DNA from: Acidimicrobiaceae bacterium
GTDB lineage: Bacteria > Actinomycetota > Acidimicrobiia > Acidimicrobiales > Aldehydirespiratoraceae
Length of the DNA: 13,363 bases
Direction of reading: 5' to 3'
Assembly (NCBI GenBank): GCA_009840695.1
Contig: VXNG01000048.1
Coordinates: 1 to 13,363 of the forward strand
Under the pieces are notes generated by a model. It saw only the letters and a program-made list of their open reading frames with translations, was not told the DNA's origin and did no database searches. Shown in pieces: positions 1-6,270 of this stretch. Numbering within the stretch: position 1 is the first letter of the stretch; each line of letters opens with the position of its first letter. A program made the translations under genes and the position numbers.

Positions 1-140
1 GGGGCGGTGCTGCTGCGCCATTAACGCCTCGCGCTCTCCCCGCGGGTCCCCGCGTTGCTGTATGTCTGCTCTTGGTTGCCGCGGCCGCGGGCTGCGGATT
101 CCGGGCCGGTCGCCTAGGTCACTCCCCCCGGGAGCCCGCT
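1..140. other. 5' edge region before livH, no gene assigned
   Basis: No complete gene is visible here. The livH frame is open from base 3 to base 140 without a stop. It contains a hydrophobic run at about 54-86 (VAVCLLLVAAAAG) followed by GC, which looks like a bacterial signal or lipobox segment. This could mean that LivH has an N-terminal signal-like extension starting upstream of the window, or it could be chance in GC-rich DNA. A different frame ends in TAA at 22-24 and could be the tail of an upstream gene. I see no convincing -35/-10 pair. Confidence 0.4.
130..134 (+). promoter_or_regulatory. Ribosome binding site supporting the GTG start of livH
   Basis: GGGAG lies 6 nt upstream of the GTG at 141. 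It is the reason I place the livH start there rather than at the TTG at 72, which has no such site. The resulting protein begins directly with the first transmembrane segment, as LivH proteins usually do. Confidence 0.5.
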
Positions 141-1010
141 GTGCAGAACGTCGTCTTCGGGATCGTCACCGGCAGCATCCTCGCCGTGGCGACACTCGGC
201 TTTGCGCTGGTGCGCCAGACCGAGAACTTCCTCAACATCGCCCACGCCCAGATGATGGCGCTCGGCGCATTCGTCGGGGTCGTGCTGGTGGACACCTACG
301 GCATGAACATTTTCGCGGCCGGAGCCATCACTGTGGTCGGTCTCGGGATCCTGGGAGTCGTGCTGTCGTCAGTCTTCTTCCAGCCGGTGCGCCACCAGGG
401 TGGAACCGTGCTGCTGTTCACCTCCATCGGGCTGGCGCTGATGATGTACGCCGCCATCCTGGCGCTCTTCGGCACCCAGGCCCGCTTCTACCCCGACGTG
501 TCGGGCAGCCTGCACCGTTTCGCGGGCATCGGCATCGCCACCAACGAGCTGGTCATCATCGGGCTGGCGTTCGGCAGCATCGTCGCGCTCCAGCTCTTCC
601 TGAACGGGACAGGGCTGGGCCGGGCCATCCGGGCGGTGGCCAGCAACGACGACCTGGCCCGGGTGCGGGGCGTGCCGGTGCGCACGGTGTCCAACACCAT
701 CTGGTTCATCAGCTCCGCCTTCGGGGCCATGGCCGGGGTGATGCTCGGCGTGCTGGGCGCGGTCAACACCGAGATCGGCTGGCACAACATCCTGATCGTG
801 CTGGCCGCCGCAGTGCTGGGCGGCCTGCGCAGCATCACCGGTGTGATCCTGGCCGGGCTGCTGCTGGGGATCATGATGGACGTCTCCGCGCTGTTCATCC
901 CCACCGCCTACCGGCCGGTGGTGGCCTTCGGGGTGCTGGTCGCGGTTCTGATACTGAGGCCCGAGGGGATCCTCTCCGTCCAGCGTCGCAAGGACGCGGT
1001 GGTGGCATGA
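141..1010 (+). CDS. livH: Branched-chain amino acid-type ABC transporter permease LivH
   Basis: Inner-membrane permease of a HAAT-family importer, predicted to pair with LivM to form the translocation channel. From the GTG at 141 it is 289 aa, the usual family length, and is almost entirely hydrophobic helices. The N-terminus reads VQNVVFGIVTGSILAVATLG, then the conserved QTENFLNIAHAQ at about 26-37. A cytoplasmic loop at about 160-183 (GRAIRAVASNDDLARVRGVP) is the ATPase-docking region, and AAAVLGGLRSITG at about 222-234 and LRPEGIL near the C-terminus are family hallmarks. It is first in a livHMGF run. The frame is open upstream to the window edge, so a longer protein with a signal-like leader cannot be excluded. 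Family calls of amino-acid transport are generic: such importers also move amides, urea and aromatic acids. Given the downstream genes, a heterocycle or its breakdown product is a reasonable inferred cargo. Confidence 0.9.
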   Translation: MQNVVFGIVTGSILAVATLGFALVRQTENFLNIAHAQMMALGAFVGVVLVDTYGMNIFAAGAITVVGLGILGVVLSSVFFQPVRHQGGTVLLFTSIGLALMMYAAILALFGTQARFYPDVSGSLHRFAGIGIATNELVIIGLAFGSIVALQLFLNGTGLGRAIRAVASNDDLARVRGVPVRTVSNTIWFISSAFGAMAGVMLGVLGAVNTEIGWHNILIVLAAAVLGGLRSITGVILAGLLLGIMMDVSALFIPTAYRPVVAFGVLVAVLILRPEGILSVQRRKDAVVA

Positions 1011-1048
1011 CTTCCTCCGCCGACACCCCGAAGGCGGCGACGCCATGA
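1007..1048 (+). other. 13-codon mini-ORF coupled to livH and livM
   Basis: The ATG at 1007 overlaps the livH stop as ATGA (1007-1010). It encodes MTSSADTPKAATP and ends in a TGA at 1046-1048 that overlaps the livM ATG at 1045, again as ATGA. Ribosomes ending livH could therefore read this mini-ORF and hand over to livM. The peptide resembles no protein I know. It could be a coupling leader, chance, or the true hydrophilic N-terminus of LivM separated by a one- or two-base indel or sequencing error, since LivM proteins often start with a short polar tail. I cannot tell these apart from this sequence. Confidence 0.35.
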
Positions 1049-2037
1049 CCAATCCCATCTTCTGGGTGGGCGTGCTGACGCTGGCGGCGATCTACGCCAG
1101 CCTGGCCATGGCGCTCAACGTCGAGTCCGGCTGGGGCGGCATGTGGGACCTGGGCATCGCCGGGCTGCTGGCATCGGGGAGCTACTGCTACGTAATCCTC
1201 ACCGCCGGCGACCCGGACCTCGACATGCGGTTCGCGCCCGGGCTGTCGATGTGGGTGGCCTGGCCGCTGTCGGCGCTGTTCACCGGGTTGGTGGCGTTCG
1301 CCATCGGCGCGCCCGCGCTGCGATTGCGGCGCGAGTACTTCCTCATCACGACGCTGGCGTTCGCGGAGATCATCCGCCAACTGGTGGTCATCCAGTCCGA
1401 TTTCACCCGGGGCACGCTGGGAATACCCAACATCAACCGCCCCTTCGACAGCTTCGTAGTCGGCCGCGACTACAACTACGTGTTGCTCGCCATCGCGGTG
1501 GCGGCCGCGGCCGTCGTGTATCTCGTCACCCGCCAGGTCGGTATCTCGCCGTTCGGCCGGACGCTGCGGGCCGCCCGCGACAACGAGGCCGTCGCCCTCG
1601 CGCTGGGCAAGCGGGTCAACCGGATGAGGATCAAGACCTTCGTGCTCGCCGGAGTCCTCATCGGGGCCACCGCCCCGGTGTACCTCTTCTACATCCGGGC
1701 CATCTCACCGCAGCTGTTTGCGCCGGGTATCACCTTCACGGTGTGGACCGCGCTGGTCATCGGGGGCCTGGGCAGCATCCGCGGCGGCCTCGCCGGCGCC
1801 TTCGTCCTGATCGTGTTCACCGAGGCGGTGGGCCTCATCGAGGTCGATCCCTCCCACATCAACATCCTGGTCGCCATCGAGCCGTTCATGGTGGGCCTGC
1901 TGCTGGTGCTGGTGCTGCGCTTCCGCCCGGACGGGCTGTTCTCGGAGCGAAGCGCTTTCGGGGCCGGCAACCGCCCGGCCGGGGACGCCCCAGGTGAGTC
2001 GCGCCCGGCCGGAGCCACGCAAGGCTCGGGCGGATAG
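1045..2037 (+). CDS. livM: Branched-chain amino acid-type ABC transporter permease LivM
   Basis: Second permease of the HAAT importer, 330 aa. The first helices follow directly after the ATG (IFWVGVLTLAAIYASLAMAL), then the conserved WDLGIAGLLASGSYCYV stretch at about 34-50. LRREYFLITTLAFAEIIRQL at about 94-113 and the long ATPase-docking loop GRTLRAARDNEAVALALG at about 171-188 are typical of LivM, as is VIGGLGSIRGGLAGA at about 238-252. After the last helix (ending LRFRPDGLF at about 291-299) comes a 30-residue Gly/Pro/Ala-rich polar tail, probably cytoplasmic and disordered. The start is 34 nt after the livH stop and overlaps the stop of a mini-ORF. The upstream ribosome binding site is poor, so translation probably depends on coupling. 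LivG follows after 8 nt. Confidence 0.93.
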   Translation: MTNPIFWVGVLTLAAIYASLAMALNVESGWGGMWDLGIAGLLASGSYCYVILTAGDPDLDMRFAPGLSMWVAWPLSALFTGLVAFAIGAPALRLRREYFLITTLAFAEIIRQLVVIQSDFTRGTLGIPNINRPFDSFVVGRDYNYVLLAIAVAAAAVVYLVTRQVGISPFGRTLRAARDNEAVALALGKRVNRMRIKTFVLAGVLIGATAPVYLFYIRAISPQLFAPGITFTVWTALVIGGLGSIRGGLAGAFVLIVFTEAVGLIEVDPSHINILVAIEPFMVGLLLVLVLRFRPDGLFSERSAFGAGNRPAGDAPGESRPAGATQGSGG

Positions 2038-2045
2038 GGGCCGGC

Positions 2046-2825
2046 ATGGACCTGGTGCTCGACACTGTTCGAAAGACCTTCGGCGGCGTGGTCGCAGTCG
2101 ACGACGTGTCGGCGGTAATGCCCCAGGACAAGGTCACCGCGCTCATAGGCCCCAACGGCGCGGGCAAGACCACCCTCTTCAACGCCATCACCGGCTTCGA
2201 TCCCCCGGATCGAGGGTCGATCAGCTTCGGCGATCAGCGCATCGACGGGCTGCCGCCGTGGAGGGTGGCCGAGCTCGGGCTGATCAGGACCTTCCAGACC
2301 CCAGTCGGGTTCACGACCCTGACGGTGCGTGAGAGCCTGCTCGCGGCGGCCACCCCCCACTTCGCCGAGACGCCGCTGGGGGCTCTCGGGCTGAGCCGCA
2401 AAGCCAGGGACCATGAGCGGGCGTCCGGGGCCCGTGCGGAGGAGATCTCGGCCGAGCTGGGCATGGCCGATCTGCTCGACACCCGCACCGACGAGCTGTC
2501 GGCCGGCGACCGCAAGCTCCTCGAGTTCGCCCGCTCGCTGATGGCCGAGCCCAAGATGCTGCTGCTCGACGAGCCGGCCGCCGCAGTCGCCCCGGCCAAC
2601 ATCGGACGGCTGTCGCAGCTCGTGCGGCGGCTCTGCGACGAGCGGGGGCTGGGGAGCCTGATAATCGACCACAACCTCTCGTTCCTCATGCAGATCGCCG
2701 ACGAGGTGCACGTGCTCGACCGGGGTGCGCTGCTGGCCTCTGGACCACCCTCCGAGATCGCCACCAACCCCGACGTCATGCGGGTGTACCTCGGCGAGGG
2801 CGGCACAGAGGACTCAGAGTCATGA
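2046..2825 (+). CDS. livG: ABC transporter ATP-binding protein LivG
   Basis: Cytoplasmic ATPase of the importer, 259 aa. Visible motifs are Walker A GPNGAGKTT at 35-43, the Q-loop Gln84 in RTFQT, Walker B MLLLDEP at 171-177 with Glu176, and the H-loop His209 in IIDHN. The signature motif is degenerate: LSAGD at 151-155, where LSxGQ is usual in LivG. The segment after Walker B reads AAAVAPANI instead of the usual A-G-L-N-P type D-loop. LivF keeps canonical LSGGE, so the two composite ATP sites of a LivG/LivF dimer may differ in activity. AGGGG at 2036-2040, 5 nt before the ATG, is the ribosome binding site. The stop overlaps the livF start as ATGA at 2822-2825, so the two ATPases are translationally coupled and likely made in equal amounts. 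Confidence 0.92.
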   Translation: MDLVLDTVRKTFGGVVAVDDVSAVMPQDKVTALIGPNGAGKTTLFNAITGFDPPDRGSISFGDQRIDGLPPWRVAELGLIRTFQTPVGFTTLTVRESLLAAATPHFAETPLGALGLSRKARDHERASGARAEEISAELGMADLLDTRTDELSAGDRKLLEFARSLMAEPKMLLLDEPAAAVAPANIGRLSQLVRRLCDERGLGSLIIDHNLSFLMQIADEVHVLDRGALLASGPPSEIATNPDVMRVYLGEGGTEDSES

Positions 2826-3559
2826 GCGAGGCAATCCTGCGCGTCGAGGCCCTGGAGGCCGGCTACGGGGGTTTCCCGGTGCTGCACGGCGTCGACCTGG
2901 AGGTGGGCGCGGGCGAGATCGTCGCGGTGGTAGGGCCCAACGGCGCGGGCAAGTCCACGCTGCTGAAGACGATCTTCCGCCTGCTTCCAGCGGCGGGTGG
3001 GACCGTAAGTTTCGAGGGCGCCGACCTACGGCGCCACCCGGCGCACAGCCTGGCCGAACTCGGTATGGGCTATGTGCCCCAGGAGCACAACACCTTCCCT
3101 GACCTGACCGTACGCGACAACCTGTCGGTGGCGCTACGGGGATCCAGCCCAGTCGAGATCCGTCGGCGCGTCGGCGAGGTGGCTGAGTCCTACCCCGCTC
3201 TGCGCGACCGGATGGGACAGAACGCCAGCACGCTGTCGGGCGGCGAGCGCCAGATGTTGGCACTGGCCAGCGCGATGATCACCGGACCCCGTTTCCTGGC
3301 TCTCGACGAACCCACCACCGGCCTGGCGCCGTCCATCGTGCGGGAGCGCATCGACGACATCCTGCGCATCCGCGACTCGGGCACCACCCTGATGTGGGTG
3401 ATCGAGGAGAGCCCGCTGGTCTGCCTGCCCCACTGCGACCGGGTGTACGTGATGCAGGCCGGCGTGCTGGACGAGCCCGTGTCGAGCCAGGCGGTGCTGG
3501 AGGACGCTGCGCTGCAGTCGCTCTTCTTCGGCGTAGACCACGCTGACGGCAGCACCTAG
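2822..3559 (+). CDS. livF: ABC transporter ATP-binding protein LivF
   Basis: Second cytoplasmic ATPase of the importer, 245 aa, the normal LivF size. It has Walker A GPNGAGKST at 38-46, the Q-loop Gln87 in YVPQEHNTFPDLTV, signature LSGGERQ at 138-144, and Walker B FLALDEP at 158-164 followed by a good D-loop TTGLAP. In place of the switch histidine it has IEES at 194-197; LivF proteins usually carry V-E-Q-N here, so a non-His residue is normal for this family although Glu is less common. The start overlaps the livG stop by 4 bp. A 68-nt gap follows before the next gene. That is the largest gap in the window, but nothing in it looks like a terminator. Confidence 0.92.
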   Translation: MSEAILRVEALEAGYGGFPVLHGVDLEVGAGEIVAVVGPNGAGKSTLLKTIFRLLPAAGGTVSFEGADLRRHPAHSLAELGMGYVPQEHNTFPDLTVRDNLSVALRGSSPVEIRRRVGEVAESYPALRDRMGQNASTLSGGERQMLALASAMITGPRFLALDEPTTGLAPSIVRERIDDILRIRDSGTTLMWVIEESPLVCLPHCDRVYVMQAGVLDEPVSSQAVLEDAALQSLFFGVDHADGST

Positions 3560-3627
3560 GCCGCGACGGGCGCCGGTACCGCCGATGCAGACCCCTCGAC
3601 GTAACGCCACACCACAGGAGTGATTCG
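3560..3627 (+). promoter_or_regulatory. livF to ring-opening hydrolase spacer with strong ribosome binding site
   Basis: This 68-nt spacer is the longest in the window. AGGAG at 3616-3620 lies 7 nt before the ATG at 3628 and is the strongest Shine-Dalgarno match in the first half of the window. I see no hairpin followed by a T run, so transcription probably continues through from livF. I also see no clear -35/-10 pair, though a weak promoter cannot be excluded. Confidence 0.55.
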
Positions 3628-4734
3628 ATGCCCATCGTCGTGCGCAAGATCCCCTTCGAGTTCGTCACCGACACCGACGGGCTGCTGGCCGAGATCGAGA
3701 GCGGTGCGTTCACCGCCGACCAGATCATCGGCGTGATCGGCAAGACCGAGGGCAATGGCGGCGTCAACGACTTCTCGCGGATCCTGGCCGACCGGGTGCT
3801 GCGCGACTTCCTCAACACCTACGGCACCCGCCCTCCTGCGGAGATCGACCAGATGCCGATCGTGTGGTCCGGAGGTACCGACGGGGTCATCGCGCCCCAC
3901 ATGAACGTCTTCGCCCGGGTTCCCGGCGACGGCGGTGCCAGCGACGCCAAGAGGCTGGCGGTGGGGGTGGCCATGTCCGAGCCGATCCTGCCCGAGGAGA
4001 TCGGCCGGCTGCCAATGGTGGAGAAGGTGGCCGACGGCGTCCGGGCCGCCATGGCCCGCGCCGGCATCACTGAGGAGGCTGACGTCCACTTCGTGCAGTC
4101 CAAGACCCCGCTGCTGACCCGCGAGCGCATCGAGGACGCCCGCAGCCGCGGCAAGACGGTGGCGCTGACCGACACCATGGAGTCGATGGCAGTGTCCAAT
4201 GCCACGGCCGCGCTGGGCATCGGGTACGCGGTCGGGGAGTTTGACCTGCCCCGGCCCGAGCAGATCGCCCAGGATCTCGACCTCTACTCGTCGGTCGCGT
4301 CGTGCTCCTCGGGGGTGGAGCAGGACGCCGGCCAGATCGTGGTCGTCGGCAACAAGGCCGGCGCGGGCGGCGACTTCCGCATCGGCCACTCCGTGATGCG
4401 CGACGCCCTCGACTTCGACGGGATATACGAGGCAATCCGGTCGGCCGGCCTGGACCTCCCCGACCGCCCCCATCCCAGCAACCTGGGCGATGCCGTGGTG
4501 AACTGCTTCATCAAGTGCGAGACCGATCCCTCGGGACGGCTGCGGGGACGCCGGCTCGTCTCGATCAACGACTCCGATATCCACCACACCCACCACACCA
4601 AAGGCGCCGTGGGCGCGGTGGCGGCCGCCGCCATCGGCGATCCAGCCGTTTACTGCTCGGTGGCGGCCCTCCAGCAGGGCCCCGCCGGCGGTGGCATGGT
4701 CGCCGCCATCGTCGACATGTCCAAAGCGCCTTGA
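3628..4734 (+). CDS. Ring-opening amidohydrolase, cyanuric acid hydrolase/barbiturase family
   Basis: Cytoplasmic hydrolase, 368 aa, the full length of the AtzD/TrzD/barbiturase family, whose members open cyanurate or barbiturate rings at an amide bond. The family has three stacked homologous domains, each giving a Lys and a Ser. All three pairs are seen: Lys39 (IGKTEGNGGVNDFSR) with Ser81 (VWSGGTDGVIAPH), Lys159 (HFVQSKTPLLT) with Ser227 (VASCSSGVEQ), and Lys296 (NCFIKCETDPSG) with Ser344 (VYCSVAALQQGPAGGG). The C-terminal QGPAGGG at 350-356 is the conserved metal/active-site loop. Of the three carbonyl-binding arginines I recall for the family, only Arg51 is present. The SRGASALG-type arginine is Asn191 and the TRHARA-type arginine is His322. 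Family membership is near certain, but cyanurate or barbiturate as substrate is doubtful. It lies 68 nt after livF and 37 nt before a Rieske oxygenase gene. Confidence 0.93.
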   Translation: MPIVVRKIPFEFVTDTDGLLAEIESGAFTADQIIGVIGKTEGNGGVNDFSRILADRVLRDFLNTYGTRPPAEIDQMPIVWSGGTDGVIAPHMNVFARVPGDGGASDAKRLAVGVAMSEPILPEEIGRLPMVEKVADGVRAAMARAGITEEADVHFVQSKTPLLTRERIEDARSRGKTVALTDTMESMAVSNATAALGIGYAVGEFDLPRPEQIAQDLDLYSSVASCSSGVEQDAGQIVVVGNKAGAGGDFRIGHSVMRDALDFDGIYEAIRSAGLDLPDRPHPSNLGDAVVNCFIKCETDPSGRLRGRRLVSINDSDIHHTHHTKGAVGAVAAAAIGDPAVYCSVAALQQGPAGGGMVAAIVDMSKAP

Positions 4735-4758
4735 TTCTCATGTAGATCTCGCCTAGAC

Positions 4759-4771
4759 GGGAGAAACTCCC
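4759..4771 (+). promoter_or_regulatory. Hairpin burying the ribosome binding site of the first Rieske gene
   Basis: GGGAG (4759-4763), AAA, then CTCCC (4767-4771) forms a perfect 5-bp stem with a 3-nt loop that abuts the ATG at 4772. The 5' arm is also the only good Shine-Dalgarno sequence, 8 nt before the start codon, so in the folded RNA the ribosome site would be paired with the bases just before the start. The inverted repeat is seen directly; a regulatory effect is inference. A bare ATG-TAG (4740-4745) sits upstream without a ribosome site. Confidence 0.45.
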
Positions 4772-5773
4772 ATGCTCGACCAGGCACAGCAGCTCGACCA
4801 GGCACTGAGGCACTACTGGCATCCGGTCGCGGTTTCCGGGGAGGTCACGGCCGAGCCCAAGCAGGTGCGGCTGCTGGGCGAGAACATCGTGTTGTACCGC
4901 GACGCCGAGGACCTCGTGGCACTGCGGGACAAGTGCGTTCACCGGGGCGTGGCCCTGTCGGGCGGGTGCATCCGCGACGGGCGCCTCATGTGCCCCTACC
5001 ACGGCTGGCAATACGACAGCACCGGCAAGGTGGCGTTCATCCCCGCGCTGGGAGAGGGCGGCGCCATCCCGAGCCAGGCCAGAGTCCACCGCTACCACGT
5101 GCGCGAGGACCATGGCGCGGTATGGATCGCTCCCGACGACCCAGTCGCCGATCTGCCCCCGTGGCCCGACGACGACTGGAACAGCGATGACTGGCACGTG
5201 TTCTTGGTGGGGACATGGCGCTGGGAGTCGTCCGCGGGCCGGATGCTGGAGAACGCCATCGACTTCGCCCACTTCAACTTCGTGCACGAGGGCTTCACCG
5301 AGCTGGCCGACGGGGCGTTCATCAAGCCCTTCGAGATCAAGGTCACCGGCGACGGCATGCGGTACGCCTACGACGACAGCGTGCTGCTGCGCGACTACAC
5401 GCTGCACCTGCCCTTCACGCTGCATGATCGCAAGTCGGTGGTGGCCGTCAGCGGTGGCGTCACCTGGTCCGAGCAGGGTGAGTCGAAGGCCGGCGACATC
5501 ACCACCATCACGTTTATCGCCTCGCCAACGGACCGGGCTGAAACCCTTATCTTCTCGTGGTTGTCGCGCAACCACTCCTTCGACACGCCCGACTCCGACT
5601 TCGGGGCCGGCTTCCACGAGGTCATGGAGCAGGACCGCATCGTGGTCGAGGCCCAGGACCCGGCCGAGTTGCCCCTCGACCCCCGCGAGGAGCTCCACCT
5701 CAAGCTGGCCGACTCCGGATCGATCGTCTACCGGAGACTCCTGCGAGAACTGACCCCGGCCGCCTCCGCGTGA
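4772..5773 (+). CDS. Rieske non-heme iron oxygenase, phthalate/vanillate/caffeine-demethylase type
   Basis: Oxygenase component, 333 aa, the size of single-subunit Rieske monooxygenases such as vanillate, dicamba or caffeine demethylases. The N-terminal Rieske domain has Cys55-x-His57 (KCVHRGVALSGG) and Cys74-x2-His77 (MCPYHGWQYD), which bind the [2Fe-2S] cluster. The catalytic domain has NAIDFAHFNFVHEG at about 161-174: Asp164 is the bridging Asp between subunits, and His167 and His172 are iron ligands. Asp288 in EQDRIVVEAQDP is the likely third ligand. Relatives do O- or N-demethylation or ring hydroxylation with electrons from a reductase, and no reductase or ferredoxin gene lies in the window. 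Its stop overlaps the GTG start of the Mo-hydroxylase small subunit. That suggests oxidation or dealkylation of the substrate next to a hydroxylation step, but the substrate cannot be read from the sequence. Confidence 0.92.
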   Translation: MLDQAQQLDQALRHYWHPVAVSGEVTAEPKQVRLLGENIVLYRDAEDLVALRDKCVHRGVALSGGCIRDGRLMCPYHGWQYDSTGKVAFIPALGEGGAIPSQARVHRYHVREDHGAVWIAPDDPVADLPPWPDDDWNSDDWHVFLVGTWRWESSAGRMLENAIDFAHFNFVHEGFTELADGAFIKPFEIKVTGDGMRYAYDDSVLLRDYTLHLPFTLHDRKSVVAVSGGVTWSEQGESKAGDITTITFIASPTDRAETLIFSWLSRNHSFDTPDSDFGAGFHEVMEQDRIVVEAQDPAELPLDPREELHLKLADSGSIVYRRLLRELTPAASA

Positions 5774-6270
5774 CCGCCCGGTGGCTGCGCCCCGACGAGT
5801 CGGTTGCCGTAAGCCTGACCGTCAACGGTGAAGCGGTAGAGGCTCACGTCCCGCCGAGGCGAACCCTGGCCGACGCTCTACGTGATGCGGGCTTCACGAG
5901 CGTGCGGCTCGGCTGCGAGCACGGGGTGTGCGGGACCTGCACGATCCTGCTCGACGGCGCGGCCGTTCGCTCGTGCCTGATGCTGGCCGTCCAGGGGCGA
6001 GGCCGCTGCATCGAAACGGTCGAGAGCCTCGCCGACGGCGGCGAGCTCGGTCCCCTTCAGCAGGCCTTCGACGACAACGATGCCCTGCAATGCGGGTTCT
6101 GCACCCCGGGCTTCCTCATGCTGGTCGAGGGCCTCATGCGCTCGGAGCCGGAGGCGAGTGAGGAACGGATCACCGACGTGGTCTCGTCGAACCTGTGCCG
6201 CTGCACCGGTGCCGTGCCCGTCGTCCGAGCCGCCTTGGACTTCCAGGCCGTGAACCGGGGCTCGCCATGA
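5770..6270 (+). CDS. Xanthine dehydrogenase-family [2Fe-2S] small subunit
   Basis: Electron-transfer subunit of a three-subunit molybdenum hydroxylase, 166 aa. I chose the GTG at 5770 because it overlaps the preceding stop as GTGA and gives the standard family length. The N-terminal plant-ferredoxin-like domain starts SLTVNGEAVEAHVPPRRTL and holds Cys49, Cys54, Cys57 and Cys69 (LGCEHGVCGTCTILLDG...SC). The C-terminal helical domain holds Cys108, Cys111, Cys143 and Cys145 (QCGFCTPGF and NLCRCTG). All eight cysteines for two [2Fe-2S] clusters are therefore present. The usual TGYxxI after the last Cys is TGAVPV here, a mild change. The medium-subunit gene overlaps its stop by 4 bp. The protein is cytoplasmic, with no twin-arginine signal. 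Confidence 0.95.
   Translation: MTARWLRPDESVAVSLTVNGEAVEAHVPPRRTLADALRDAGFTSVRLGCEHGVCGTCTILLDGAAVRSCLMLAVQGRGRCIETVESLADGGELGPLQQAFDDNDALQCGFCTPGFLMLVEGLMRSEPEASEERITDVVSSNLCRCTGAVPVVRAALDFQAVNRGSP

Noticed and set aside
1..21. Divergent minus-strand start at 21 (MAQQHRP) with GAGG upstream
   Set aside because: Only seven codons are visible, and the livH frame is open over the same bases, so it cannot be supported.
62..1048. 328-aa + strand frame over livH
   Set aside because: Its product is Arg/Gly/His/Pro-rich with no domain and it is the +1 shadow of livH. Only its last 13 codons, from the ATG at 1007, are considered separately.
1689..2711. 340-aa antisense frame over livM and livG
   Set aside because: Low-complexity composition and no recognisable motif, opposite two well-supported genes; typical of high-GC DNA.
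3560..3627. Terminator between livF and the ring-opening hydrolase
   Set aside because: There are GC-rich bases and a short GGTACC palindrome, but no stable hairpin followed by a T run.
3556..4596. 346-aa antisense frame over the ring-opening hydrolase
   Set aside because: His/Gly/Asp/Val-rich shadow of a strongly conserved sense gene.
4565..5698. 377-aa antisense frame over the first Rieske gene
   Set aside because: It mirrors codon positions of the sense gene and shows no domain pattern.
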